38,470 nt of DNA from Bacilli bacterium (GTDB lineage Bacteria > Bacillota_I > Bacilli_A > RF39 > UBA660): assembly GCA_017476885.1 (NCBI GenBank), contig JAFUYX010000004.1, positions 1 through 38,470 of the forward strand, read 5' to 3'. Below, piece by piece: positions 1 through 9,719 of this stretch (the stretch's first letter is position 1; each line of letters starts with the position of its first letter). The position numbers were made by a program, and so were the translations under genes. The notes beneath the pieces were generated by a model. The model ran no database searches, was not told the origin of the DNA, and worked only from the letters and a program-made list of their open reading frames with translations.

Positions 1-2752
1 AATAGGTACTTAAATCAATAGCTTGATTTGGATAAGTATTTGGAGCATAAATGCTTTTCGGAGTAGTAGGCATAGTGACATTATAATTCTTAAATGTAAT
101 CGTACCATACATTCTTATATTTGTACAATGACCATTTGTATATCCTTGATAGGTTACTGTAACATAATCTGCCAACCTCAATTTATATCCTCTATTTTTT
201 TTGGCGTTATAGGAATAAAGTCCAGATAATTCTATGGATGAAACATAAACTTCTTCTTCGCCTCCATAGTCAGTCCCATAACTTGTTATCCAATCACCAC
301 CCCAATGTTTCGTCTGTGGAGATTCAGTAGTATATGCAGTTTCACTCGCATTCCTTTTCAATGGCAAAGCCACTTGATACTTACTTCTTCCTCCAGATAA
401 ATTATTAGCATATTCTGATTGCGTAGTCAATAACCCAGAGATTTCCCCCCAATAAACTCTTGCATTATAACCTCCAGAATAATATCCTTCATAATTATAT
501 AAATCATTGGCATTTTTAAAAATCCCTCTCAAATCAGCATTATTAGCATAACGATTTTCAGCTGCATAACTTCCCTTAAATCCTATTGCCATAAAGACAC
601 CTACACGAGGAGTATTATATCCCCATCCCCAACTACTATTGTTAACAGGGATAGTAACATCAAATGGAATCACCAAATCATTGGACCATTGAGCATAGTA
701 AGTAGCATTACCCGATGGCTTTGTTTGGGCTGTGATTTTTGTTCCACCTGTTTTAGCTGTATACCATCCTTGGAACACTTTTGGATTCGTTGTTTTGGTA
801 ACACTCGGTAAAGTCCCTATTGCAGAACCTGGAGTTATTGACTTTGTTTGAGTAGTAGGTGTACCACCATTTCCATCAAAGATAATTGTATAAGCGTTTG
901 CTTTCCACGTAGCTTTAAAGTTAACTCTTCCCGATGTGGATCTCAAATTCTTAAATGAGGTTTCTTTTGTACCATTAATCGTAGTATCTGTTGTCGTTGA
1001 AGAACCATAGGTGTGAGTCACACTATCCATTCCTGAGATATTCCAACCGGTAAAAGTATATCCACTCTTAGTAGGATTATTGATTGTAAACGCATTATTA
1101 TAAGTAGCACTTTCAGGGTGATTTGTACCATATGAACCACCATCTAAATCATACCCAATAGAATAAGTATTTGCATTATAAAGAGCATATAGACTTAACG
1201 CTGCATTAGAAGAATATGTAGCTCCAGGATTATAACTTGTACCACTTCCATTAGCTTGAGTGTTCCAATTCACAAAAGTATATCCCGTTCTTGTAGGTTT
1301 TGCAGAACTCAAAGTTAGATTTGTTCCATAGACTTTGGTTTGGGCACCAGGTGCTCCAGAACCACCATTAGCATCATACGTGACAGTATAAGTAATTTTA
1401 GAAGCCGAAGAAGAAATTGCAATATTTCCTGTAACGGTTTTCACTCCACCACTATTCAAAGAAGTTCCTCCTGCAACAATCTTAGCGTCCTTATATCCTT
1501 CCTTAGCACTCACAGTCACTTTTAAGGTATCATTATAGTAAATTTTAGCATTGTTTTCTAAGTCTCCAAGAATACCTTTTCCTATTGGTGAAGCAGTTCT
1601 TTGAATCGTTAAAGTCGTTCCATCTCCTTGTGTTTTTGTTAATGTATATTCTTTCACCGTGGCACTGGATGAAATCGATAGTACATTATCAATAGGATTC
1701 GAAACCGTATATACCGCACCACTGGTAAAGGCACCATTATTGACCATTAAAACAGGAGTATTATATGCAGCCGTATTAGTACTTACACTGATAATAAGTT
1801 GATCCCCTTGATAAATAGGATCTCCTTGATGTAAAATTCCTTTTCCTCCCTTTATAGAAAAACTTCGATTCACTGTAATCGTAGTCCCTGTCCCTTGAGA
1901 AATCTTTAATTGATATTCTGGAACATGACTTCTTGCCTTCACGACTACATTTCGATCCACTACAATCGTATCTCCATTTTTAAATTCTTCATATCCTTCA
2001 ATACTATACTCATCTAATACATAATTCTCTTTAGGAGAAAGATCTATTTTTAACTGATCTCCTGGATAAATCTCATTACTCTCATGAATTGTCCCTAAAC
2101 TTGCAATTTCATTTTGAGTAGTACTCCTTCGATTAACTAAAATTTCTGACCCTTCATCTTTATCATATTTCAAAAAATACGTTCTTAATGAATAATTCGG
2201 TACAAAAATAGTACTCTCTCCAATATAGAATAATTCGATATCATCAATGACATTATCTTCTCCTCCATTGATAATGGGAATCGTAATCTTCATATATTTA
2301 TAGCTTGGGCAATGACGTTCTGTAATTTGCAACTCACTGTTTGTCACCTCTTCACACAACTCATCATTTTCACTACTAGTACTTTCCACCAAAATATTTT
2401 CAATATCAATTACAACATCTGTTCCTTGAAGTTCCCACTTCTCATCGCCATACGTAAGTTCCCTATCCGTTAATGAAAGAACCTTTTCATAAGTATTCAC
2501 TCCATCTTGAAATTCAAAATTAATTTTGGTATGACTTCCATTCATACTCACGCTTTTCAATGGCTTACTTGTTAAATCCTGCTGTACACTTCGCATGACA
2601 GAGGCTCTCACCACTTGATTTTCTTTGGCATAAGTAGGATGAGAGGACTCAAACTCTACATCCGTAAGCAACTGAAACAAGAACAACATAACCACTGAAA
2701 TCAATGCCACACTAATAATAATTTCTATTAATGTAAAACCTTTCTTCTTCAT
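1..2752 (-). CDS. Prepilin-anchored repeat surface protein (C-terminus beyond window)
   Basis: The frame is open from an ATG at 2752 to the left edge (917 codons read without a stop), so the C-terminus is missing. The N-terminus has three Lys, then GFTLIE and a hydrophobic run to about residue 27. This is the type IV prepilin/pseudopilin signal: cleavage after Gly5, and Glu10 as the conserved mature +5 residue. Residues about 190-455 hold three tandem repeats of roughly 85 aa, each with an 'IY.GD.L.I' or similar core. Residues about 455-690 hold three InlB B-repeat/Flg_new-like units (YDANGG, YDLDGG, FDGNGG, each followed by a W). A Tyr/Gly-rich domain follows. The start has a good ribosome site (AAGGTGGTGG) and lies 15 nt after divIB, so the two are probably co-transcribed. 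I infer an extracellular adhesin or pseudopilus-linked protein. Its partner pilus genes are not in the window. Confidence 0.85.
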   Translation of the reverse strand, partial: MKKKGFTLIEIIISVALISVVMLFLFQLLTDVEFESSHPTYAKENQVVRASVMRSVQQDLTSKPLKSVSMNGSHTKINFEFQDGVNTYEKVLSLTDRELTYGDEKWELQGTDVVIDIENILVESTSSENDELCEEVTNSELQITERHCPSYKYMKITIPIINGGEDNVIDDIELFYIGESTIFVPNYSLRTYFLKYDKDEGSEILVNRRSTTQNEIASLGTIHESNEIYPGDQLKIDLSPKENYVLDEYSIEGYEEFKNGDTIVVDRNVVVKARSHVPEYQLKISQGTGTTITVNRSFSIKGGKGILHQGDPIYQGDQLIISVSTNTAAYNTPVLMVNNGAFTSGAVYTVSNPIDNVLSISSSATVKEYTLTKTQGDGTTLTIQRTASPIGKGILGDLENNAKIYYNDTLKVTVSAKEGYKDAKIVAGGTSLNSGGVKTVTGNIAISSSASKITYTVTYDANGGSGAPGAQTKVYGTNLTLSSAKPTRTGYTFVNWNTQANGSGTSYNPGATYSSNAALSLYALYNANTYSIGYDLDGGSYGTNHPESATYNNAFTINNPTKSGYTFTGWNISGMDSVTHTYGSSTTTDTTINGTKETSFKNLRSTSGRVNFKATWKANAYTIIFDGNGGTPTTQTKSITPGSAIGTLPSVTKTTNPKVFQGWYTAKTGGTKITAQTKPSGNATYYAQWSNDLVIPFDVTIPVNNSSWGWGYNTPRVGVFMAIGFKGSYAAENRYANNADLRGIFKNANDLYNYEGYYSGGYNARVYWGEISGLLTTQSEYANNLSGGRSKYQVALPLKRNASETAYTTESPQTKHWGGDWITSYGTDYGGEEEVYVSSIELSGLYSYNAKKNRGYKLRLADYVTVTYQGYTNGHCTNIRMYGTITFKNYNVTMPTTPKSIYAPNTYPNQAIDLSTY

Positions 2753-2767
2753 TTTCCACCACCTTAC

Positions 2768-3505
2768 CTAAGAAGACTTTGCTACAGAATTCGGTTGCTT
2801 TTCATCAGTCAAACTAAACGATATTTTATCACTAGAAGAATCTAAATATAAAAAGCCTTTTTTATTTTCAAGAGTAGCATAAATCTGCATATAATTATTT
2901 AATTTATCCATATGAATAAGATTGACATACACTTGATTACCATCACTCATACGTAGAAAAAAACGAGTTTCATCAATCACAACATCGCCATTTTTCCAAG
3001 GGCGATATTCAATCTCACTAATCAAGTTTAAAACATCATTATCTAATTTTTGAAACTCATGAATAAGTCTCTGATAATAAACATCTGGAACATAATTAAT
3101 TAACATAGGAATTCCAGTAACATTACTAATACTAGCCTCTTTCCCATTTGAAAGAATCACTTTTCCAGTATTACGATTATAAAAGATAGGACGTGCTTCT
3201 AAAACCTCAAAAATAATGCTACCCAATAGATTCCTTTTTACTTTCACATCTTCTACTGTTGGAATCTCCAAAACTTTTTGTTTGATTTCACTTAATTGAA
3301 TATCAAATAACTTAGGATAACTTTTCAAACCAGAAGCTACAATAATCTCGTTATCAGAAGTAAAAGTTGTACCCTTGATCTCTATTCTCTCAATAGAAAT
3401 CTGTCGCGTTCCATAATACAAAGCAACTAGAAAAACAACTAAAGACAACAAATTCATAATAGCTTTCCAACGAATCCTTTTACGAATGATCCTTTTCTTT
3501 TTCAT
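2768..3505 (-). CDS. divIB: Cell division protein DivIB/FtsQ
   Basis: 245 aa with a basic N-terminus, one membrane segment at about residues 16-34 and an extracytoplasmic part that begins with a POTRA-like stretch (ISIERIEIKGTTFTSDNEII). This layout is that of DivIB/FtsQ, a scaffold of the divisome that bridges FtsL/DivIC and the septal synthase. Primary sequence in this family is weakly conserved, so the call rests on topology, the POTRA pattern and position. Its start lies inside the end of murB (26-nt overlap), as in many dcw clusters. The ribosome site (TTGGGG) is modest, suggesting translational coupling to murB. Confidence 0.85.
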   Translation of the reverse strand: MKKKRIIRKRIRWKAIMNLLSLVVFLVALYYGTRQISIERIEIKGTTFTSDNEIIVASGLKSYPKLFDIQLSEIKQKVLEIPTVEDVKVKRNLLGSIIFEVLEARPIFYNRNTGKVILSNGKEASISNVTGIPMLINYVPDVYYQRLIHEFQKLDNDVLNLISEIEYRPWKNGDVVIDETRFFLRMSDGNQVYVNLIHMDKLNNYMQIYATLENKKGFLYLDSSSDKISFSLTDEKQPNSVAKSS

Positions 3506-4400
3506 GATTGCAACCCCAATCCTTAGGCTCTTGTTCTAAAACTAAATCTATCTGATAAGATTCTTTAACCTTATCCTTTATTAATTGTATCAAATTTCTG
3601 ATATCTTTTCCACTAGCATTTCCTAAATTTACAATAAAATTTGCATGTTTTTCACTAATACAGGCATCATGAATTCGCGTTCCTTTTAATCCTAAATCAT
3701 CAATAATCTTTCCACTAGGAAGTTCTTTACTGGGATTTCGAAATACACTTCCAGCACTTGGATAATCTAAAGGCTGAGAAGAAAGTCTTCTTTGTAAACG
3801 ATCTTGTACCAATGCTAAAGATTCTTCTCTATTTCCTTTCTTAAAATCAAAGATTGCAGACACAATAATTCCCTGTAATCCTTCTTTAAAAGAAGTAGTA
3901 CGATATCCATAGGATAAATCTTCTTTTTTTAAAGTGATGAAATGCCCCATTTCATCAATCATATCCACAGACTTCAAATACTCAAATGTACTTACGTTGT
4001 AGGCCTCTGCATTTCCATAAATACATCCTCCAATTGTTCCAGGAATTCCAGTAGCCCACTCTAACCCACTAAGACCATGCTCTATTAAATCATAAGCAAG
4101 TTTATTGATCATCACTCCAGCATCTACAACCACTTTAGTATGATCGTATCTCACATTTTTAAATAAATCCAGCTTCACAACAACTCCTGGATATGGACTG
4201 TCGGACAAAATCACATTAGAGCCATTCCCTAAAACGAAATATTCTAGTTTTTTGACGTGAGCAAACTTCACAAACTCTTGTAACTCTTTCACATTTCTTG
4301 GGTGAAGTAAATACCTAGTAGAAGTATTGATTTTATACGTATTCAAATCCCTCAAAGAAGCATATTCTTCTACAATTCCAAATGAAGCAAGTTCATTCAT
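3480..4400 (-). CDS. murB: UDP-N-acetylenolpyruvoylglucosamine reductase MurB
   Basis: 306 aa, the usual length for the Gram-positive (type II) enzyme, which reduces UDP-GlcNAc-enolpyruvate to UDP-MurNAc using NADPH and FAD in the cytoplasm. The FAD-binding region contains LGNGSNVILSD and GLEWATGIPGTIGGCIYGNA. The C-terminal part has YGYRTTSF and AGSVFRNP, where the Ser is the catalytic proton donor of the family. The ATG overlaps the murG stop as ATGA, so the two genes are translationally coupled. Nothing unusual is seen in the protein. Confidence 0.97.
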   Translation of the reverse strand: MNELASFGIVEEYASLRDLNTYKINTSTRYLLHPRNVKELQEFVKFAHVKKLEYFVLGNGSNVILSDSPYPGVVVKLDLFKNVRYDHTKVVVDAGVMINKLAYDLIEHGLSGLEWATGIPGTIGGCIYGNAEAYNVSTFEYLKSVDMIDEMGHFITLKKEDLSYGYRTTSFKEGLQGIIVSAIFDFKKGNREESLALVQDRLQRRLSSQPLDYPSAGSVFRNPSKELPSGKIIDDLGLKGTRIHDACISEKHANFIVNLGNASGKDIRNLIQLIKDKVKESYQIDLVLEQEPKDWGCNHEKEKDHS

Positions 4401-5482
4401 TTTGAAATCATCTCCTTAATATTTTGATAAATCATCAAACTACTATTTTTGGTATCCAACTTTTTCATAGACTGAATCATTTTCAAACGTTTCTCTTTGT
4501 TATACAAACAATCTTCAATTGCTTTCAAAAGAATTTCTTCAGTAATATCTTTCTCCTCTAAAAGTTCAATACATCCCTTCTCCTGTAATTCTTTTGCATT
4601 ATAATATTGATGGTTATTAGCAACATTGGGACTTGGAATAATCAAAGAAGGAATTTCTAGACTCAATATCTCAGATAAACTACCAGCTCCAGCCCTAGAA
4701 ACAACCAAATCACTTACTTTCATAAGTCCAGGTAGATTATCACAATAAGGAATAAACTGAACATTTTTAGGAACATTCTCTTTCTTCATTTCCTCATAAT
4801 GTCCTCTTCCTGTAATATAACAAACCTCATAATCTTTTCCTTTTAATTTTTTCAAAACGTTCAAGAACTTATCATTCAAAGATCCACTTCCTAAAGAACC
4901 AGCCACAACAGTAACGAGTTTTTTATCACGATGAAATCCTAAAGACTCTTTGTTTAATTTTTCCCTTGCCAAAGCCCAAGCACCACAAGGATGTCCAGTG
5001 ACTAAAATCTTTCCATTCGTCTTAAAATAAGGAATACTACTTTCAAAAGTAACCGCAACAAAATCAGCATACTTAGCAATCATCTTATTGCTCTTCCCTG
5101 GGATACTATTTTGTTCATGAATGGCTGTTTTAATACCCATTTTTTTAGCAGCCTTTAAAACGGGATAAGTTACATATCCTCCTACCCCAATGACAATATC
5201 AGGTTTAAAATTTTTCATAATCTCGATACATCTCTTTGTGGCTTTATGAATATAAAAAATATTTTTTAGATCCAATAAAAGATCTTTACTAAATCCATAG
5301 ATCTGAATTCCTTCATAAGCAATTCCCTTACTTGGAATCACATCTTTTTCCATTCGATTGTGAGTTCCGATATATAAAACTTCTAAATTCTTATCGTGTT
5401 TCTTAAATTCTTCAATAATAGCTAAGGCAGGATTAATATGTCCCATGGTACCTCCAGCTGTGATAATCATCTTCATAAGCAT
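4397..5482 (-). CDS. murG: UDP-GlcNAc:lipid I transferase MurG
   Basis: 361 aa GT-B glycosyltransferase that adds GlcNAc to lipid I to give lipid II on the inner membrane face. The N-terminal donor/acceptor loop reads TAGGTMGH (family GGTGGH, with Met for Gly). The C-terminal domain has VVSRAGAGSLSEIL and NVANNHQYYNA, the UDP-GlcNAc site. Three in-frame ATGs lie at 5482, 5476 and 5470. AAAGGATGTGA precedes the first two at usable spacing, so the true start could be 5476. The gene is divergent from ftsW, with about 105 nt between them, and coupled to murB downstream. Confidence 0.96.
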   Translation of the reverse strand: MLMKMIITAGGTMGHINPALAIIEEFKKHDKNLEVLYIGTHNRMEKDVIPSKGIAYEGIQIYGFSKDLLLDLKNIFYIHKATKRCIEIMKNFKPDIVIGVGGYVTYPVLKAAKKMGIKTAIHEQNSIPGKSNKMIAKYADFVAVTFESSIPYFKTNGKILVTGHPCGAWALAREKLNKESLGFHRDKKLVTVVAGSLGSGSLNDKFLNVLKKLKGKDYEVCYITGRGHYEEMKKENVPKNVQFIPYCDNLPGLMKVSDLVVSRAGAGSLSEILSLEIPSLIIPSPNVANNHQYYNAKELQEKGCIELLEEKDITEEILLKAIEDCLYNKEKRLKMIQSMKKLDTKNSSLMIYQNIKEMISK

Positions 5483-5500
5483 TCACATCCTTTTCTATTC

Positions 5501-5571
5501 TATTATACTATACTTTTTCTATTTTTTGATGAGAAAAGAAAGTTCTATTTCAAAATATTTAGAAATATACT
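5501..5571. promoter_or_regulatory. Divergent promoters between murG and ftsW
   Basis: For ftsW on the plus strand, TTCTAT (5543-5548) and TATACT (5566-5571) are 17 nt apart. For murG on the minus strand, a TATAAT is read at 5507-5502, without a clear -35 box. These boxes fit sigma-A promoters and would make ftsW independent of the surrounding wall genes. The assignment is by consensus only. Confidence 0.45.
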
Positions 5572-5587
5572 AATCATAGGAGAAACT

Positions 5588-6670
5588 ATGAAACATAATA
5601 AAATCGATTTTCCTCTTTTACTCTGTGTCATTTTCATGTCCCTACTAGGAATGATCATGATTTACTCCGCAAGCAGTATCTGGGCAGAGTATAAATTTCA
5701 TGACCCTTTAAAATTTGTTAAAAACCAAGGGCTATTCTTATTGATTTCCACATTACTATGTGGATTCATTACCAAACTAAATCCAAAAACATTGGAAAAA
5801 CACTCAAACAAATATCTTGCTATTTGCTTTCTACTTCTTATTTTAGTATTAATTCCAGGAATTGGAACAGTAAGAAATGGCTCTCGTAGTTGGTTTGGAA
5901 TTGGAGGATTTGGAATTCAACCCTCTGAATTTTCAAAAGTAGCTTTAATTATATTTGTATCAAAGTATTTAGCAAACAATCAAAGAGAATTAAAAAGTAT
6001 CAAAAAAGGGGTATTCCCCATCTTTCTAGTTATTCTAGCCTTCTTTTTTCTAATTTTATTAGAACCAGATTTTGGAAGTGCTATGGTCATCGTATTAACA
6101 TTAATTAGTCTCATCTTTATCAGTGGCGTAAAGCTATCCTTTTTTATCCGTTTAGGAATTCTAGGAATCATAGGAATCACCATTCTCATCTTAATTGCCC
6201 CCTATCGATTAGAAAGAATCTTATCCTTCTTAAATCCATGGAGTGATCCACTAGGAAGTGGATTTCAAATCATTCAATCTTTATATGCAATCGGGCCAGG
6301 AGGACTTTTAGGCCAAGGTTTTTTAAACTCCCGTCAAAAAAACTTCTACTTACCAGAACCTCAAACCGATTTTATATTTTCCATCATCAGTGAAGAGTTT
6401 GGTTTTCTTGGGGTACTACTCATTAGTTCATTATTTTTCTTCGTCTTTTATCGAAGCATCAAAATAGCCTTAAAACAAGAAAATCTCTTCTTAAAATATG
6501 TAGCATTCGGTCTTTCCATTGGAATCATCATCCAAGCACTGTTAAATCTCAGTGTAGTCACAGGATTAATCCCTGTTACAGGAGTAACTCTACCATTCTT
6601 TTCCTATGGAGGTTCCTCATTACTCATAACAATGATCTCTATGGGAATCATTTTAAATATATCAAAATAA
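5588..6670 (+). CDS. ftsW: SEDS-family glycosyltransferase FtsW
   Basis: 360 aa, all membrane, with about ten hydrophobic segments. Family blocks include MIYSASS near the N-terminus, LEPDFGSAM, GSGFQIIQSLYAIGPGG, LPEPQTDFIFSIISEEFG and LPFFSYGGSSL. SEDS proteins polymerise lipid II into glycan strands with a cognate class B PBP, here probably the nearby ftsI product. RodA is the alternative, but the mur/fts context favours FtsW. The start at 5588 is chosen because AGGAG precedes it. The frame is open further upstream, but that part overlaps murG and looks non-coding. The orientation is odd: it is the only plus-strand gene in this block. Confidence 0.9.
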   Translation: MKHNKIDFPLLLCVIFMSLLGMIMIYSASSIWAEYKFHDPLKFVKNQGLFLLISTLLCGFITKLNPKTLEKHSNKYLAICFLLLILVLIPGIGTVRNGSRSWFGIGGFGIQPSEFSKVALIIFVSKYLANNQRELKSIKKGVFPIFLVILAFFFLILLEPDFGSAMVIVLTLISLIFISGVKLSFFIRLGILGIIGITILILIAPYRLERILSFLNPWSDPLGSGFQIIQSLYAIGPGGLLGQGFLNSRQKNFYLPEPQTDFIFSIISEEFGFLGVLLISSLFFFVFYRSIKIALKQENLFLKYVAFGLSIGIIIQALLNLSVVTGLIPVTGVTLPFFSYGGSSLLITMISMGIILNISK

Positions 6671-6680
6671 GAACTAATAA

Positions 6681-6706
6681 AATAAAAAAAGAGCACTATT
6701 TGCTCT
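6681..6706 (-). terminator. Terminator after mraY
   Basis: On the minus strand the hairpin AGAGCA/TGCTCT with a 5-nt loop is followed by TTTTTTTATTTT. The stem overlaps the mraY stop codon. It would stop transcription before it runs antisense into ftsW. On the plus strand the hairpin lacks a good U-tract. Confidence 0.8.
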
Positions 6707-7697
6707 ATAACCATACTCCATAGGTAATTGCAGCCATCGCAAGCAAAAGCCCTACTACATAAAATACTTTAACAATATCTCTCTCACTCCAACCAAGTTG
6801 TTCAAAATGATGATGTAAAGGAGCCATTTTAAATATCTTACGATTGAATTTACGAATAGCAATAATCTGAATCATCGAAGATAAAGTTTCAACTACAAAA
6901 ACTCCACCAATCAACGCTAAAGAAAGTTCATGTCTTGTAACAATAGCAATCGCAGCCATCGCTCCTCCAAGAGCTAAACTTCCTAAGTCTCCCATAAATA
7001 CTTTAGCAGGATTGGAATTAAATAACAAGAACCCTAATAAAGATCCCACTAATACAAAACAGAAAATTGCAATCTCTTGATATCCTTCCATCCAAGTCGT
7101 ATTCCAAGAAAGAATTCCAAATGCAAGAAAGGCTATAACACAGAGCCCAGCACATAATCCATCTAACCCATCCGTAATATTTACAGCATTAGAAGAACCT
7201 ACCAGTAAAAACAAAATAAACAAACCAAACGTCCAACCCATAGGAATGAAAACCCCTAAAGAAGTAATTTCAAGAGTAGGTTCACCTCCGTTTTTCATAA
7301 ATATATAGAAAAACACAAGAGCAATACACATTTGTAATAAAAACTTCGTTGATATTCTTAAACCAGTATTATTATGAAATCGTACCTTTAAAAAGTCATC
7401 GACAAAACCAAGTGCAGCATAAGAAAGGAAAACAAATACAACAATAATTAAATTATAATTAAGAGTAATAGAACCTCTAATATAAAGTAAAAATAAAGTA
7501 AAAATAACAGGAAGAATGAAAATAAACCCACCCATAGTTGGAGTTCCTTCCTTTTTTAAATGTCTTTCTCCAACCATATCACTTACATGTTGTCGAAAAT
7601 TCACTTTTTTTAAAATAGGGATTCCTATTAATCCCACTATAATGGCAAAGATAAAACCTAGCATCATCGATAATGCGGTTTTTGCTAAAATTAACAT
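6705..7697 (-). CDS. mraY: Phospho-N-acetylmuramoyl-pentapeptide transferase MraY
   Basis: 330 aa polytopic enzyme that transfers phospho-MurNAc-pentapeptide to undecaprenyl phosphate to make lipid I. Visible family motifs are EGTPTMGGF near residue 50, FVDDFLK with the paired Asp residues, NITDGLDGL, FMGDLGSLALGG and the C-terminal MAPLHHHFE. The length is typical. It lies 80 nt downstream of ftsI on the same strand, without an obvious terminator between them, so they likely share a transcript. In most Bacilli murD and ftsW come next. Here murD is absent and ftsW is reversed. Confidence 0.97.
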   Translation of the reverse strand: MLILAKTALSMMLGFIFAIIVGLIGIPILKKVNFRQHVSDMVGERHLKKEGTPTMGGFIFILPVIFTLFLLYIRGSITLNYNLIIVVFVFLSYAALGFVDDFLKVRFHNNTGLRISTKFLLQMCIALVFFYIFMKNGGEPTLEITSLGVFIPMGWTFGLFILFLLVGSSNAVNITDGLDGLCAGLCVIAFLAFGILSWNTTWMEGYQEIAIFCFVLVGSLLGFLLFNSNPAKVFMGDLGSLALGGAMAAIAIVTRHELSLALIGGVFVVETLSSMIQIIAIRKFNRKIFKMAPLHHHFEQLGWSERDIVKVFYVVGLLLAMAAITYGVWL

Positions 7698-7777
7698 AAT
7701 ACCACCTACCTAACTTCATTATACACAAGTTTTAAAGAAAACAAAACTATTTTTCATTTTTTGACATCCTTTAGACA

Positions 7778-9682
7778 CTACCCTAAATAAACTTTTATGG
7801 TTCCGCCCTCTTTCACATATTCTCCTTCACTAGGAGATTGATATAAAATACGTTCTCCAACTCCAGTATACTCCACTTGAAATCCCTTTAAAGTCTTTTT
7901 TGCTTCTTCTATTTGAAATCCTACAACATTAGGAACTTTCACATACTTTTGGTCTAAATGATTATATTCTTTCTCCATTCCTTTCTCACTGGGTTGAATT
8001 TCTAAAATTGAAATAGCCGATTCAAATACCGATTTAGCAATAGGAGCCGCAACAGTACCTCCATATTGTACCGTATTCAAAGGATGATCAATGGCTACAT
8101 AGACAACAAGTTCAGGGTCATTAGCAGGCATAAAACCTATAAAAGATAAAATATAGTTTCCAGCCATATAATGTCCATTTTCTACTTTTTGAGCCGTCCC
8201 AGTTTTCCCACCAACTCGAAACGATTCAATATAAGCATTTCTTCCGGAACCATGAGCAACAACACTTTCAAGAGCAAACCGTACCAATTTGGAAGTTTCC
8301 TCTTCAATGACTCTCCTTTTTAAGATAGGCTCCATATGTAAAATCGTACTATTCGTTTCAGGTTCTACAATCGAATCTAAAATATAAGGTTGAAAAAGAT
8401 TCCCACCATTGATTGCTGCTGATACCGCACTCACTTGTTGAATAGGAGTCACTGATATTCCTTGTCCAAAACTAGTAGTAGCAAGTTCTACCGGTCCCAT
8501 CTTATCAAGAGAAAACAAAATTCCAGAGGCTTCTCCATTTAAATCAATTCCAGTTTTTTTTCCAAACCCAAAGTTTTGAATATATTGCATTAATCGTTCT
8601 TTCCCTAACTTCTGGCCTAAATAAACAAACCCAGGGTTACAACTATTTTCAACCACATTTAAAATGTTTTGAGCCCCATGACCCCCATGTTTCCAACAAT
8701 GAATCGTGGCACCCTCCACATGTACTGCACCCGAATCAAAATATTGATCCTCAAAAAGATTAACAGTATGTTCATTTAAAGAAGCAGATAAAGTAACAAT
8801 TTTAAAAGTAGAACCAGGTTCATAGGTCATCCAAACGGGTAAATTTCGGTTAATCACTTCTTGATGATAGTTTTTATATTGATTCGAATCAAAACCAGGT
8901 CTAGAAGCCAGTGCCAAAACCTCACCCGTCTTAGGATTCATAGCTAAAATCAAAGCATGTTCTGGATTATACCTAGCAACAGCATTGTCTAACTCCCTTT
9001 CAACAGCAAGTTGTAAATCTAAGTCAATGGTAAGATACAAATTCATTCCATTCTGGGGCTTTTCATAGACTTCAGAAACCTCAAGCCTTTTCCCTTTTCC
9101 ATCCGAAAAATACTTAATGGCCCCGTTTCTTCCGGTTAAATAAGAGTCATAAGTTAATTCCAACCCAGATAACCCTTGATTATCAATCCCAACATATCCA
9201 AGAGTATGAGAAAGAAGTTCTTGATACGGATAATAACGTTTACTTTCTTTCACGAGATAAACCCCATCGATATGTAAATCATCAATTTGACTAGCAATAT
9301 CATAAGATAGTTGTCTTCCTTCTGGGTGTACCCTTTCAATGCTCGTTTTTTTCGATACATGAGAAAGCATATCCTCATAATCGCTTTGTAATATCTCACT
9401 AAGTTTTCTTGCAGTATCTTCTTTATCTAATATTTGATTTGGAATCAATACAAGAGAGGTCGTCGTTAAATTTGTGGCAAGGACTTTTCCATTTCGATCA
9501 TAAATTTCCCCACGATCAGCTCCAATTGGAAGTTCCCTACTCCATAAAGAATCCGCTAGTTCATGAATCTTGTCATATTCAATCACCTGAATATAAAAAA
9601 CTCTACAAATAATCACAATAAAAATGAACAATACCATCAAAAAAAAGAAACGAATACGAACATGAATATCATGAAAAAACAT
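7778..9682 (-). CDS. ftsI: Class B penicillin-binding protein with PASTA domain (FtsI/PBP2B/SpoVD type)
   Basis: 634 aa septal transpeptidase. It has an N-terminal membrane anchor at about residues 10-32, a PBP-dimer region, then the transpeptidase motifs STFK (about residue 291, SxxK), SCN (about 347, SxN) and KTGT (about 493). A single PASTA domain fills about residues 575-634 (VKVPNVVG to the end). It cross-links peptidoglycan at the division site with FtsW. AGGTGATTCT precedes the ATG. A division PBP is the likelier role; a SpoVD-like sporulation PBP has the same layout and cannot be excluded. Residues about 369-414 have a second, diverged copy just upstream of the gene (10013-10150). Confidence 0.93.
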   Translation of the reverse strand: MFFHDIHVRIRFFFLMVLFIFIVIICRVFYIQVIEYDKIHELADSLWSRELPIGADRGEIYDRNGKVLATNLTTTSLVLIPNQILDKEDTARKLSEILQSDYEDMLSHVSKKTSIERVHPEGRQLSYDIASQIDDLHIDGVYLVKESKRYYPYQELLSHTLGYVGIDNQGLSGLELTYDSYLTGRNGAIKYFSDGKGKRLEVSEVYEKPQNGMNLYLTIDLDLQLAVERELDNAVARYNPEHALILAMNPKTGEVLALASRPGFDSNQYKNYHQEVINRNLPVWMTYEPGSTFKIVTLSASLNEHTVNLFEDQYFDSGAVHVEGATIHCWKHGGHGAQNILNVVENSCNPGFVYLGQKLGKERLMQYIQNFGFGKKTGIDLNGEASGILFSLDKMGPVELATTSFGQGISVTPIQQVSAVSAAINGGNLFQPYILDSIVEPETNSTILHMEPILKRRVIEEETSKLVRFALESVVAHGSGRNAYIESFRVGGKTGTAQKVENGHYMAGNYILSFIGFMPANDPELVVYVAIDHPLNTVQYGGTVAAPIAKSVFESAISILEIQPSEKGMEKEYNHLDQKYVKVPNVVGFQIEEAKKTLKGFQVEYTGVGERILYQSPSEGEYVKEGGTIKVYLG

Positions 9683-9719
9683 AGAATCACCTAAGTAATA
9701 CTATGTTTCAAAAATAAAA

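Noticed and set aside
5438-5587. Upstream extension of ftsW by 50 codons
   Set aside because: It overlaps the murG start, has no ribosome site and does not look like an SEDS N-terminus. The ATG at 5588 with AGGAG is much better.
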